From positions 1-39,680 of the forward strand of contig QHPP01000124.1 in NCBI GenBank assembly GCA_003219125.1: DNA of 39,680 bases, given 5' to 3'. Position 1 is the stretch's first letter. Each line of letters begins with the position of its first letter. Source of the stretch: Verrucomicrobiota bacterium (GTDB lineage: Bacteria > Verrucomicrobiota > Verrucomicrobiia > Chthoniobacterales > UBA10450). Below are positions 15,034 to 23,023 of this stretch, piece after piece. Both the position numbers and the translations under genes were made by a program. Under the pieces are notes generated by a model that saw only the letters and a program-made list of their open reading frames with translations, did no database searches and was not told where the DNA came from.

Positions 15034-15543
15034 ATGAAATCTTATACATCCGGGAGAAGTTCGCGCCGCGGGCGCGGGCGTTCCCGCCGCCGGAGCGGCG
15101 ATGGCCAGGGGCGTCGATATTCAGATGCCAAAGCGGTACCACAGAAGAAAGGGTTCTGGTCAAGAATCGCGGATTTTTTCGCAGCGCCCGACAAGGGCGC
15201 TGCCAAAACAGCACAACGCAACGGATCGCAATCGCGACAGGAGACGCGCACCCCACGTAAACCGGAACCGGTCGAAGTCACTTCGCCTCGGCTTTACGTC
15301 GGAAATTTGTCATTCGATGCGACGGAGAGCGATCTGTTTGATCTCTTCAACGGCGTTGGCCACGTGCAAAACGCCGAAGTGGTGAGCTACAAGCATAATC
15401 AGCGCTCGAAGGGTTTTGCTTTCGTCCAAATGCAAACCGTGGACGAAGCGAGGCGAGCGGTGACCGAGTTGCATGACAAGGAATTCCTTGGCCGCAAGCT
15501 GGTCGTGAGCGGCGCGAAATCGAGCGAACATTCGCGGAACTGA
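15034..15543 (+). CDS. RNA-binding protein with RRM domain
   Basis: Single RRM protein of 169 residues. The N-terminal 35 residues are Arg/Ser/Gly-rich (RGRGRSRRRSGDGQGRR). A KKGFWSRIADFFAAP segment follows at about 38-52, conserved-looking and amphipathic. The RRM spans about residues 85-165 with RNP2 LYVGNL and RNP1 KGFAFVQM, both complete with the aromatic residues that stack on RNA. Bacterial RRM proteins of this kind bind single-stranded RNA and are known from cyanobacteria (Rbp) and Verrucomicrobia. Targets are unknown. AAGGA just before ATG 15034 supports the start. It is monocistronic by spacing. Confidence 0.9.
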   Translation: MKSYTSGRSSRRGRGRSRRRSGDGQGRRYSDAKAVPQKKGFWSRIADFFAAPDKGAAKTAQRNGSQSRQETRTPRKPEPVEVTSPRLYVGNLSFDATESDLFDLFNGVGHVQNAEVVSYKHNQRSKGFAFVQMQTVDEARRAVTELHDKEFLGRKLVVSGAKSSEHSRN

Positions 15544-15810
15544 TTGTCGATTCGGATTTGAAAGCGGGAGTCGCGGGAACGCGGCTCCCCTTTTCTTTGG
15601 CGGCTTGGATCGCAGGTTATCGATTCTCAGTTGCACCGCAGATGGAAAGCGGCAGAGAGCTGCCGCGCTTTAGCAACCGGAGCGGGCCTGCTCCTCAAAG
15701 CTTTCGAAGTTGCCCTATAATTGTATATGGTTCGGAAAATTGCAGGGCACTGTGCCAGCCGCCGCCCTAATGCGAATGTCGTCTCATAGAGACGCCCTAC
15801 AAATTATCGA
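15544..15810. repeat. Noncoding interval with CCCTACAA-ended repeat remnants
   Basis: About 267 bases before miaA. It contains GCGGGAGTCGCGGGAACGCGGCTCCC, a stem-forming terminator-like sequence followed by TTTTC, soon after the RRM gene stop. At 15712-15805 are GTTGCCCTATAATTGTA and a GTCTCATAGAGAC hairpin ending GCCCTACAAA, related to the TGTAGGGC elements at 6732 and 19290. The GTG start of miaA follows 9 bases later. Confidence 0.5.
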
Positions 15811-16752
15811 GTGAAAAGCGTTTTCTTCGTCGTTGGGCCCACCGCCGTCGGAAAAACGGCGGTGGCGATTGAGCTCGCCGAACGATTCGGGGCCGAGATT
15901 GTCAATGCCGACGCGTTTCAAATTTATCGCGACTTGGATGTTTTGACCGCCAAACCTAACGGGGAAGCGAAACGACGGGTGCGTCATCATCTGATCGGCC
16001 AAATCTCGCTAGCCGAGACAATGTCGGCAGCAAAATTTGGCGAGCTGGCGCGCGACGCCTTAGCCGATGTTCATTCACGTAAGAAAAACGCAATCGTTGT
16101 TGGCGGGAGCGGGCTTTATCTGAAGTCGATTACGCATGGGTTCGATCGAATTCCACCGCCGGATCCGAAGCTGCGCGAGGAATTGAGCGCGCTGCCACAG
16201 AAAGAACTGGCACAGCGACTCCAGAATCTCAGCCCGGAACTCGTGGCGCGTACCGATTTGAGAAACCCGCGGCGTGTCATTCGCGCGATCGAGATTGCGT
16301 CGGCCAGTACGGTCATCCCGAGTGGAGTCAAGGGATCCCGAGGACGTTACCGTAAAGCTTACGCAGCGGGACCCCTTGACTTCACTCGGGATGACGAGGG
16401 TTTTCGCGGCGTGCTCCTTCTGCGCGACCGCGACGATCTCTATCAGCGAATTAATGAGAGAGTAAACGCGATGTTTCGCGATGGTGTGGAAGAAGAAGTT
16501 CGCGCGCTGGCAGAAGTCGGACCCACCGCAGCCAGCGCTCTGGGGTTTAAAGAAATTCGTGCTTTGATTGCGGGTCAGATTTCGCGCGAAGAATGTATCG
16601 CGAAGATTCGGCAAGCGACGCGCCGCTATGCCAAGCGGCAGTTGACCTGGTTTCGCCACCAAACTAGTTTTCCACAGCTGAATTTGACACCGTTTTCACA
16701 TCGGGAAGCCGTCCGCGCGATCACGCAAATGTTTCGTCGCGCCCAGGAATGA
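15811..16752 (+). CDS. miaA: tRNA dimethylallyltransferase with an in-frame palindromic insert
   Basis: MiaA transfers the dimethylallyl group of DMAPP to A37 of tRNAs that read UNN codons. The P-loop is VVGPTAVGKTAVA (residues 7-19), followed by NADAFQIYRDLDVLTAKP, the family's D-S-x-Q-x-Y motif with Ala in place of Ser. VVGGSGLYLKSI and LRNPRRVIRAIEI are typical, as is LLLRDRDDLYQRINERV. Between residues 168 and 195 lies a 28-residue stretch (TVIPSGVKGSRG to DFTRDD) that has no counterpart in the family and is exactly the palindrome at 16312-16395. Because the insert is 84 bases, the frame is kept. The enzyme may still work if the loop is exposed. Start is GTG 15811. It overlaps hflX by four bases. 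Confidence 0.93.
   Translation: MKSVFFVVGPTAVGKTAVAIELAERFGAEIVNADAFQIYRDLDVLTAKPNGEAKRRVRHHLIGQISLAETMSAAKFGELARDALADVHSRKKNAIVVGGSGLYLKSITHGFDRIPPPDPKLREELSALPQKELAQRLQNLSPELVARTDLRNPRRVIRAIEIASASTVIPSGVKGSRGRYRKAYAAGPLDFTRDDEGFRGVLLLRDRDDLYQRINERVNAMFRDGVEEEVRALAEVGPTAASALGFKEIRALIAGQISREECIAKIRQATRRYAKRQLTWFRHQTSFPQLNLTPFSHREAVRAITQMFRRAQE
16312..16395. repeat. Palindromic element inside miaA (GTCATCCCGAG family)
   Basis: Arms of 28 bases, from GTCATCCCGAGTGGAGTC to GACTTCACTCGGGATGAC, pair with only two mismatches around a 28-base centre. Total 84 bases, divisible by three, with no stop in the miaA frame. Related ends occur at 27671, 29519, 31693 and 36776. Confidence 0.9.
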
Positions 16753-18020
16753 TCGAGATCAAACCGAAGAAGCAAGCGGAGCGCGCGCTGCTGATTGGCC
16801 TCGAGCACGATGGCGTATCCAAATGGGATCTGCGCGACTCCATGGCAGAATTGCGCGAGCTGGCCAGCTCGGCCGGCGCGGAAGTGGTCGACACTGTGAC
16901 CCAGAAACTGCCGAAGCCGACCGCCCCATTCTACATCGGCAAGGGAAAAGCGGAGGCGATTCGGGACTCCGTGCAGAATCAACAGGTGACCTCGGTGATT
17001 TTTAACGACGAGCTTTCTCCGGCACAGGGGCGTAATCTGGAGAATTTATTGTCCCGGAAGGTTATCGATCGTACCCAGCTCATTCTGGATATTTTCGCGC
17101 AGCGGGCACGGAGTCGCGAAGGCCGGCTGCAGATCGAGCTGGCGCAATTGCAGTATCTTTTGCCGCGACTAACGAGAATGTGGCACCACCTTTCGCGACA
17201 GACCGGAGGGATTGGGACGCGAGGACCGGGTGAAACACAGTTGGAAGTGGATCGCCGCCGGGTCCAGGAACGAATCGCGCGACTCGAACGCGAACTGGAA
17301 GGCGTGCGCAAAGTCCGGAGCGTGCAGCGACAAGGCCGCAAGCGGCATCAATGGCCGGTTGCGGCTGTGGTCGGTTACACTAACGCCGGAAAGTCCACAT
17401 TGTTGAACTTGATGACCGGCGCCGATGTTCTCGCAGTTGATAAACTTTTCGCCACCCTCGATCCGACTACGCGCAGTTTCACTCTGCCCAACAAACAGCG
17501 TGTTCTACTTACCGATACGGTGGGATTTTTGCGGAATCTGCCGCATACCCTCATCGAATCCTTCAAAGCGACGCTCGAGGAAGTGAGCGAAGCCGATCTG
17601 CTCATTCACGTGGTTGATCTGAGTCATCCGCGGGTGGACGAGCAAATGGCAGCGGTCGATAGCGTGATCAAAGAGCTCGATGCCTTCGGCAAACAAACGC
17701 TGATTGTTTTCAATAAGATCGATCTCCTGGAAAATCCGGACCTGGCCTCGATCTATTGCCGGCGATTTCCCGGAAGCGTTGCGATTTCGGCGAAGACCGG
17801 ACAAAGTATTGAGCGGTTTGTCGATGCCTTGCAATCGGCTCTCAGTGCCTGGCGCCTGCGATCCCATTTCCGGGTGCCGTTGAGTGAATCGAACTTGATC
17901 GCGGAACTTCATCGAGTCGGGCACGTCCTCGAGCTGCGATATGATGGTGAATATGCAGTGATTACCGCGCACGTGCCGCCGCATCTCGAACAAAAGCTAA
18001 CGAGCTTCATCGTGAGATAG
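16749..18020 (+). CDS. hflX: GTPase HflX
   Basis: Ribosome-associated GTPase that splits stalled or heat-damaged 70S ribosomes. The N-terminal HflX domain contains PFYIGKGKAEAI and VIFNDELSPAQGRNLE, followed by the coiled region with TGGIGTRGPGETQLEVDRR, a signature of the family. G domain: GYTNAGKSTLLN (G1), ATLDPTTRSF (G2), DTVGFLRNLPHTLIESFKATLEE (G3), FNKIDLL (G4), ISAKTG (G5). Length 423, normal. It begins inside the stop of miaA (ATGA overlap), so translation is coupled. In proteobacteria hfq lies between the two; here it is absent. Confidence 0.96.
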   Translation: MIEIKPKKQAERALLIGLEHDGVSKWDLRDSMAELRELASSAGAEVVDTVTQKLPKPTAPFYIGKGKAEAIRDSVQNQQVTSVIFNDELSPAQGRNLENLLSRKVIDRTQLILDIFAQRARSREGRLQIELAQLQYLLPRLTRMWHHLSRQTGGIGTRGPGETQLEVDRRRVQERIARLERELEGVRKVRSVQRQGRKRHQWPVAAVVGYTNAGKSTLLNLMTGADVLAVDKLFATLDPTTRSFTLPNKQRVLLTDTVGFLRNLPHTLIESFKATLEEVSEADLLIHVVDLSHPRVDEQMAAVDSVIKELDAFGKQTLIVFNKIDLLENPDLASIYCRRFPGSVAISAKTGQSIERFVDALQSALSAWRLRSHFRVPLSESNLIAELHRVGHVLELRYDGEYAVITAHVPPHLEQKLTSFIVR

Positions 18021-18066
18021 CGCAGAGGTTGACGATGTGCGGCGCCGTCACTGAGGAAGGCTTTTT

Positions 18067-18342
18067 GTGAATCGTTGGCTTCAGAAATGGATCGCGCGTT
18101 TCGGGCTCGAATCGCGGCCGCGCTTGCGCCGATTTCTCATCGGCGCCATGGGCTTCAGCGTTATATTGATTGGACTGGTGATGATCGTTTTGCCTGGCCC
18201 GGCGATTATCATTGTTCCACTCGGCTTCGCCATTCTGGCCAGCGAATTCGCCTGGGCGCGCCGCGTTTGGCGCCGCGGCACAATTCTGGTCTCGCGCATT
18301 CGCGGCAAATCCGTGCCACCGGAACCGGTCGAAGGGCCATGA
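18067..18342 (+). CDS. PGPGW-family small membrane protein
   Basis: Protein of 91 residues with the family motif VLPGPAIIIVPLGFAILASEFAWARR flanked by two hydrophobic helices (IGAMGFSVILIGLVMIVL and the PGPAI segment). It matches the putative transmembrane PGPGW group, here with PGPAI in place of PGPGW. Function unknown. GTG 18067 is supported by GAGGAAGG seven bases upstream. It follows hflX by 46 bases in the same direction and may be co-transcribed. The last residues (PPEPVEGP) look like repeat-derived sequence, as the next repeat starts 28 bases on. Confidence 0.82.
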   Translation: MNRWLQKWIARFGLESRPRLRRFLIGAMGFSVILIGLVMIVLPGPAIIIVPLGFAILASEFAWARRVWRRGTILVSRIRGKSVPPEPVEGP

Positions 18343-18369
18343 CATGACGCTTGATTGTTTGGCCCCAGG

Positions 18370-18491
18370 GCGGAACACAGACTTTTCAGTCTGTGCTCCC
18401 AGCGGAGTTTTACTCCGCTGATGTGACGTTGCCAGCGCTGAGGCAGCGGTGGAAAACCGCTGCGCGCACAGGCAGGAATGCCTATGTTCCG
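18370..18491. repeat. Multi-hairpin repeat, GCGGAACACAG copy
   Basis: Full-length member: arms GCGGAACACAG and ATGTTCCG, inner CACAGACTTTTCAGTCTGTG hairpin, AGCGGAGTTTTACTCCGCT hairpin, GCAGCGGTGGAAAACCGCTGC hairpin, then GCGCACAGGCAGGAATGCC. The same order as the copy at 5868-5977. Confidence 0.85.
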
Positions 18492-18523
18492 ATTGGCCGC
18501 GACCCGGCAGCAAAGTTTTTCAG

Positions 18524-19210
18524 ATGGGATCTTCGAATAGTAAACCGATGACAGCGCGCGAACGCGCGGTCGCTTTGGCAGAGCGCTTCCGGAAAGTTTA
18601 TCCCGACGCGCATTGCGAGCTCGATTTCAAAAATCCGTTGCAGCTTTTGATCGCAACCATTTTAAGCGCGCAATGTACCGATAAGCGGGTGAACATGGTT
18701 ACCCCCGCGCTATTCAAGAAATATCGTGACGCGCGGGCATTCGCTAAGGCAAGGCCGGCAACATTCGAAAGTGAAATTCGCTCGACCGGTTTTTTTCGAA
18801 GCAAAACCAAAAGCATCCTGGGCGCATGCCAGGCCATTGTCTCAGAGCATGCGGGGAGAGTTCCCGATTCGATGGAGGAATTGTGTGCCCTTCCCGGCGT
18901 CGGGCGAAAAACGGCGAACGTCGTGCTCGGCAATGCTTTTTCGAAAAACGAAGGGATCGTGGTCGATACGCATGTTATTCGTTTGTCGCAGCGCCTTAGA
19001 CTAACGAAAAATAGGGATGCCTTGAGAATCGAGCGCGATTTAATGAAAATTGTGCCGCAGCGCGATTGGACACTATGGAGTCACTGGCTCATCTGGCATG
19101 GACGTCGCCGCTGTTTCGCGCGCAAACCCGATTGTGCAAACTGCGAAGTGTTCGCGCTTTGCCCGAGCGGGAAAATTTTCCTGCGCACCGGCGATGCAAA
19201 GAAAACTTGA
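18524..19210 (+). CDS. nth: Endonuclease III
   Basis: Bifunctional DNA glycosylase/AP lyase that removes oxidised pyrimidines. The HhH motif with catalytic Lys is LPGVGRKTANVVLG; the catalytic Asp is in IVVDTHVIRLSQRL. The four iron-sulphur cysteines are in the canonical spacing C-x6-C-x2-C-x5-C (CFARKPDCANCEVFALC). The core starts at ARERAVALAERFRKVYPDA. The start is ATG 18524 or ATG 18548; the longer frame to 18449 reads the hairpin repeat. An N-terminal helix LLIATILSAQCTDKRVN is typical. Length about 228, normal. It lies directly after a repeat and is probably transcribed on its own. Confidence 0.95.
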   Translation: MGSSNSKPMTARERAVALAERFRKVYPDAHCELDFKNPLQLLIATILSAQCTDKRVNMVTPALFKKYRDARAFAKARPATFESEIRSTGFFRSKTKSILGACQAIVSEHAGRVPDSMEELCALPGVGRKTANVVLGNAFSKNEGIVVDTHVIRLSQRLRLTKNRDALRIERDLMKIVPQRDWTLWSHWLIWHGRRRCFARKPDCANCEVFALCPSGKIFLRTGDAKKT

Positions 19211-19289
19211 GTTGTATGTGTTTGCTGGCGAATTGGAGTCGCTCCTCTCAGGTAGGGCTTCTCGCGTCGCTTTCACATCGACCACGACA

Positions 19290-19351
19290 TTGTAGGGCAA
19301 CCGCTCCCGGTTGCCTGATTAAGAACGACAGGCGGGAGCGCCTGCCCTACA
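19290..19351. repeat. TTGTAGGGCA palindromic element, copy 2
   Basis: Inverted copy of 6732-6794, with ends TTGTAGGGCA and TGCCCTACAG and the GGCGGGAGCGCC arm intact. It lies between convergent genes. Its right end supplies the TAG stop (19349-19347) of the iron-permease-like gene on the minus strand. Confidence 0.88.
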
Positions 19352-19817
19352 GAACTCCTGACTCTTCGTCGGGGTCCATTCCGGGCTCGCGCTCTGCCGC
19401 CTTATTGCGCACGCGGGTGAATTGCTCCTCGAGTTTCTTTAGCTCGTCATCCGACAACTTTTCCAGGTCAACCAGCCGATTACGTGCGCCCTGAATGGCG
19501 CGGATTAATTCATCGAGCTTTAAGTGCATCGCCTTAGCGTCGCGGTTCTGCGTATTTTGAATGAGGAAGACCATGAGAAAAGTGACGATAGTGGTGCCAG
19601 TATTAATAATCAGTTGCCAGGTATCGGAAAAGTGGAAGGCCGGTCCGGTTAAACCCCATACGGCAATGATAAAAATGGCGCCGATAAAGGCCCAGGCCGA
19701 TCCGAGCACCTCGGCAGACTTGTGCGCAAAGTGACGAAAGCCATCCCGGACCCGACAAAAAAAATCCCGCGCCTGCGGTTTTTCGCTGTTATCTAATGGC
19801 ATGGTTCTTCTTGTCAT
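19347..19817 (-). CDS. Low-affinity iron permease-like membrane protein
   Basis: Two-helix inner-membrane protein of the iron permease family (PF04120). It shows SAWAFIGAIFIIAVWGLTGP, then FHFSDTWQLIINTGTTIVTFLMVFLIQNTQNRDAKA, the strongly conserved core, then LDELIRAIQGARNRLVDLE. The family name comes from a fungal transporter; iron transport in bacteria is unproven. Start is ATG 19817 (MTRRTMPLDN) or ATG 19802; the longer frame to 20135 is antisense to the next gene. The C-terminus ends EESGVL and a stop that falls within a palindromic repeat. Confidence 0.85.
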   Translation of the reverse strand: MTRRTMPLDNSEKPQARDFFCRVRDGFRHFAHKSAEVLGSAWAFIGAIFIIAVWGLTGPAFHFSDTWQLIINTGTTIVTFLMVFLIQNTQNRDAKAMHLKLDELIRAIQGARNRLVDLEKLSDDELKKLEEQFTRVRNKAAEREPGMDPDEESGVL

Positions 19818-19916
19818 CGCAGCGGCAAGCACGTTTGCGCGTCTTCCCAGCCGGCTGAGCGCATGCGGAGCGTTGATTTTCACCGCTTCTAGGGAATAAT
19901 TAGCGCGCTCCTCCAC

Positions 19917-21854
19917 ATGCAACACGTCACCGCTTTTTCGCGGCCACAAACCGTTCCGGCAGTTCCCGCCGCGCGGTCGCGGCCGAACCTTTGGATCCTG
20001 AATAGTTGGCGCGACCTGATTCTTTACGTCGGCACGCCGCTCCTCATTCTGCCGGTGTTCGCGCTCGCGCAATCGCGCTGGAGCCCACAGGACATTTACC
20101 TTTTCGTCGCCGCTTTCGGCGCGATGGGACATCACCTCCCGGGAATGATCCGAGCATACGGCGACCGCGCCTTATTCGAGCGCTTTCGCTGGCGCTTCAT
20201 TTTTGCCCCGCTCTTTCTCCTCGTGACCTGTGTCGCCTTTTACTGGTGGGATCTGAAGGGAATCATCCTGGTTGTTTTTTTCTGGGGCGTCTGGCATGGG
20301 ATGATGCAGACCTACGGTTTTTGTCGCATTTACGATGCGAAAACAGGCTCTTTCGCGACCATTAATCGCCGGCTCGACTTCTGGCTTTGCGCAATCTGGT
20401 TTGCCACGGCGGTCGTGTTGTCGCCAATGCGAATGACGTCCACATTGGACGTGTTCTATTCCAGCGGCGGACCGTTCATTCAGCCGTGGATCTTGCACGC
20501 GGTGCAACGTGGCTTTGTTTTGCTCACGCTCGCCGTCTCCGTCTTGTTCGTTGCGAATTTTGTCTGGATGTGGACGCAGGGGAAGCGACCTAATCCGGTC
20601 AAGCTCGTGCTGTTAATCACCAGCATCAGCTTTTGGTGGTACTGCAACAACCTCGTTTCAAACCTTCTCGTCGGGATCGCGTTGTTCGAAGTCTTTCACG
20701 ACGTGCAGTACCTTTCTTTGGTCTGGATTTATAATCGCAACCGCGTCGAAAAGGATCAGAACATCGGCGGATTCATGCGCTTCATTTTCCGTCGCAGTGG
20801 TTCGCTGGTTGGCCTTTATCTCGGCCTCATTTTTGCCTACGGCTCGCTTGCCTATTTCAATTCCCAATTACAAATTGAAACGATTAAGCGCGTGCTGACC
20901 GGGGTTGTTTCTGCTTCCACGCTCCTTCATTTTTATTATGACGGTTTCATTTGGAAAGTGCGGGAGAGTTCCACCCGGCAAGCACTGGGGCTGAGCGGCG
21001 GAACGGCCGAAGTTTCCCCGCACGGAATTTTTCACGGCTGGGTCTTGCACGGCGCGAAATGGGTGGCGGCATTCGTCGTCCCGCTCGGGGCACTATGGAT
21101 GTGGCAAGTACATAGTTCGGTGCCGGCTTTGCAGCGCACCGGCTGGATAGTCCAAGATTTGCCGGTAGGCGCGCGCCAGCATTACGAGTACGCCAAAAGC
21201 CTTCACCAGAGTGGCCAGCTTGACGCCGCCGCCCGCGAATTTGATGCCACTCTAAAGTTCGATCCGAAACATGCGAGCGCGCATTATGCCTTGGCTTTGC
21301 TGCGGCAGGACCAAACGAAATTTGAGGCTGCCGCTGAACAGTACGAAGCGGCGCTGCTGCTGGATCCGAAAAACCCCGACTTGCGTTACGACTACTCTTA
21401 CACGTTGGAACGTTTGGGTCGTGGGGAGGAAGCAGCCAGGCAAATTGCGGCCGCGCTCGAGATCAATCCAAATTTACCGCGAGCACTTTACCGGCGCAGT
21501 TTTTCTTTGCTGGTGCAGGGAAAATTAGACAATGCAATTTCGGATTTGCGCAAGGCGGTGGAGAACCAGCCCACTTTTATCGAAGCGCGCTTCGCCCTTG
21601 CCAGAGCTCTCCTTGCCCGCGGTGATTTAAGTGCGGCACGTTCCGAATTTGAGACCGTGATCAAGCAAGCGCCAGATCACGCTGACGCCGTCAATGGCCT
21701 TGGACTAACCTTTCTGCGGCAAGGTCAGACTTCGCAGGCCATCGTCCAGTTCGATCGGGCGCTCGAACTCAAGCCGGACCTCGCTGAGGCAGCAGAAAAT
21801 TTGCGCATCGCGCGCGCGAGCGAATCGCGTTTCCAATCCCGGCCCAAGCCGTGA
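19917..21854 (+). CDS. Polytopic membrane protein with His motifs and C-terminal TPR
   Basis: Large protein (645 residues) of unknown function. Residues 30-400 form about nine to ten membrane helices and carry conserved-looking polar motifs facing the helix ends: GHHLPG (71-76), WHGMMQTYG (126-134), FHDVQYLSLVWIYNRNR (260-276) and LHFYYDGFIWK (337-347). His at 72, 73, 127, 261 and 338 could bind metal in the way of membrane di-iron or carotenoid-cleaving enzymes, but I cannot name a family. Residues 420-640 are about six TPR repeats (for example YAKSLHQSGQLDAAAREFDATLKFDP), which bind partner proteins. The orientation of the TPR half is not determined. It overlaps the next gene by four bases (GTGA). 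Confidence 0.8.
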   Translation: MQHVTAFSRPQTVPAVPAARSRPNLWILNSWRDLILYVGTPLLILPVFALAQSRWSPQDIYLFVAAFGAMGHHLPGMIRAYGDRALFERFRWRFIFAPLFLLVTCVAFYWWDLKGIILVVFFWGVWHGMMQTYGFCRIYDAKTGSFATINRRLDFWLCAIWFATAVVLSPMRMTSTLDVFYSSGGPFIQPWILHAVQRGFVLLTLAVSVLFVANFVWMWTQGKRPNPVKLVLLITSISFWWYCNNLVSNLLVGIALFEVFHDVQYLSLVWIYNRNRVEKDQNIGGFMRFIFRRSGSLVGLYLGLIFAYGSLAYFNSQLQIETIKRVLTGVVSASTLLHFYYDGFIWKVRESSTRQALGLSGGTAEVSPHGIFHGWVLHGAKWVAAFVVPLGALWMWQVHSSVPALQRTGWIVQDLPVGARQHYEYAKSLHQSGQLDAAAREFDATLKFDPKHASAHYALALLRQDQTKFEAAAEQYEAALLLDPKNPDLRYDYSYTLERLGRGEEAARQIAAALEINPNLPRALYRRSFSLLVQGKLDNAISDLRKAVENQPTFIEARFALARALLARGDLSAARSEFETVIKQAPDHADAVNGLGLTFLRQGQTSQAIVQFDRALELKPDLAEAAENLRIARASESRFQSRPKP

Positions 21855-22702
21855 ACAGCCCGGCCAGTTCGGCCGTTCATCTTGATCTCGACGCCGCCTG
21901 GCACGAGGTCCCGCACGGCTTGCCCACCATCGACGCGACGAAGTGGGGACCGCACCTTCGTTTTTCTACTTCGTCGCGGGCGGTCGAGCAATTTTATCGC
22001 GAGATCGGGCCGCAACTTGGCAAATTTGTCCTCTACGGCTCGGGTGACTTCCATCATTTGACCGGATTGTGGCTTCGATCCATGCGCGAACCAGTAACGC
22101 TCGTTTCCTTCGATAATCATCCCGATTGGGATGTCCGTCCGCCGCGCTGGTCTTGCGGCGGCTGGATCAATCGCGCGTTGGAGTTGCCGCGTGTTCGGCA
22201 AGTCGCGATTTGGGGTTGCGGGAATTTCGAGTGTTGGTGGCCGCATCAACTTTTCGGAAATCGCAAAGCGGAACGCGCCGGCACACTTGTGGTCCACCCA
22301 TGGGCGGATGATCGGCCGCCGCGCGCGCGGAAACGGCGCGGAGCGATCTTACGCGAAAATTGGCGGCAACAATTTGAAAATTTCGCCGGCAGCCTGACCG
22401 GCTCAAATATTTACGTGTCCATCGATCTGGATTGCTTAGCGCCGGATTTGGCGTGGACCAACTGGGAAAATGGAAGGTTTGATTTCGAGGATGTTCGCTG
22501 GGGTTTGGCGATCTTACAGCAGCATGCACGGGTTTTGGCCGGAGACATATGCGGCGCTTACTCCCTGCCGTCCTATGCGCGGCGGAAACAACGATTCGCT
22601 TCGGAAATCGATCATCCCAAATTTAATTTTCCGTCGGCCGATACGATTCGTGCGATCAACCGCCGGGCTTTCGAGGCTCTCTGGCCCGCATTAACTCAAT
22701 GA
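21851..22702 (+). CDS. Arginase/ureohydrolase-fold protein
   Basis: Protein of 283 residues with the three motifs of ureohydrolases in order: GSGDFHH (63-69, in the place of GGDH), FDNHPDWD (87-94, in the place of DAHxD) and SIDLDCLAPD (190-199, the SxDxDxxDP motif). All Asp and His metal ligands are therefore present or conservatively placed, which fits a binuclear metal hydrolase of unknown substrate. The remaining sequence, with HLDLDAAWHEVP at the start, does not resemble true arginases or agmatinases. GTG 21851 overlaps the stop of the His/TPR membrane protein gene, so the two are made together. Its 3' end overlaps the opposite operon by 12 bases. Confidence 0.8.
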   Translation: MNSPASSAVHLDLDAAWHEVPHGLPTIDATKWGPHLRFSTSSRAVEQFYREIGPQLGKFVLYGSGDFHHLTGLWLRSMREPVTLVSFDNHPDWDVRPPRWSCGGWINRALELPRVRQVAIWGCGNFECWWPHQLFGNRKAERAGTLVVHPWADDRPPRARKRRGAILRENWRQQFENFAGSLTGSNIYVSIDLDCLAPDLAWTNWENGRFDFEDVRWGLAILQQHARVLAGDICGAYSLPSYARRKQRFASEIDHPKFNFPSADTIRAINRRAFEALWPALTQ

Positions 22703-23023
22703 GACCAGCACGACGCCGGCGCTGATCGACGCGGCGCCGTAGAGAAGACGCGGCGTTAATTTTTCCCGCAAAATCGCCGCGGCCAGAAGGCTGATGATGA
22801 CGACACTCAATCCCTGAAAGGGATAGAGATAACTAAGCTCGAAATGCTGGAGCAGTCCGAGGGTAATAAAAAATGAAACAGTCATGGTCGAGAGACCGAC
22901 AGCGAAATTTTTTTTGAAACGCGCGCTGTGAAGGTCGTCTTCCATCGCGTGTTTGAGAAAGAGTTGGGCAAGAACAAAAAGAATCAGTGCGACGAAAATG
23001 AGAAGCGCAGAAAATAGCGTCAC
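22691..23023 (-). CDS. Small 4-TM EamA/SMR-like transporter subunit (second)
   Basis: Protein of 110 residues with four hydrophobic helices: LFSALLIFVALILFVLAQLFL, VGLSTMTVSFFITLGLL, FQGLSVVIISLLAAAIL and LLYGAASISAGVVLVSL. Typical features are QLFLKHAM after the first helix and the FQGLSVVIIS helix. It is of the size of ArnE/ArnF subunits. GTG 23023 is fixed by GGAGG at 23035-23031, seven bases upstream, and by overlap with the upstream stop. It is the last gene of the five-gene operon. Paired with the 4-TM gene before it, it likely forms a heterodimer that moves a lipid-linked or small substrate. Confidence 0.78.
   Translation of the reverse strand: MTLFSALLIFVALILFVLAQLFLKHAMEDDLHSARFKKNFAVGLSTMTVSFFITLGLLQHFELSYLYPFQGLSVVIISLLAAAILREKLTPRLLYGAASISAGVVLVSLS

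Noticed and set aside
14763-15260. Open frame of 165 codons across the gap before the RRM gene
   Set aside because: No family resemblance, and its second half is out of frame over the well-supported RRM gene.
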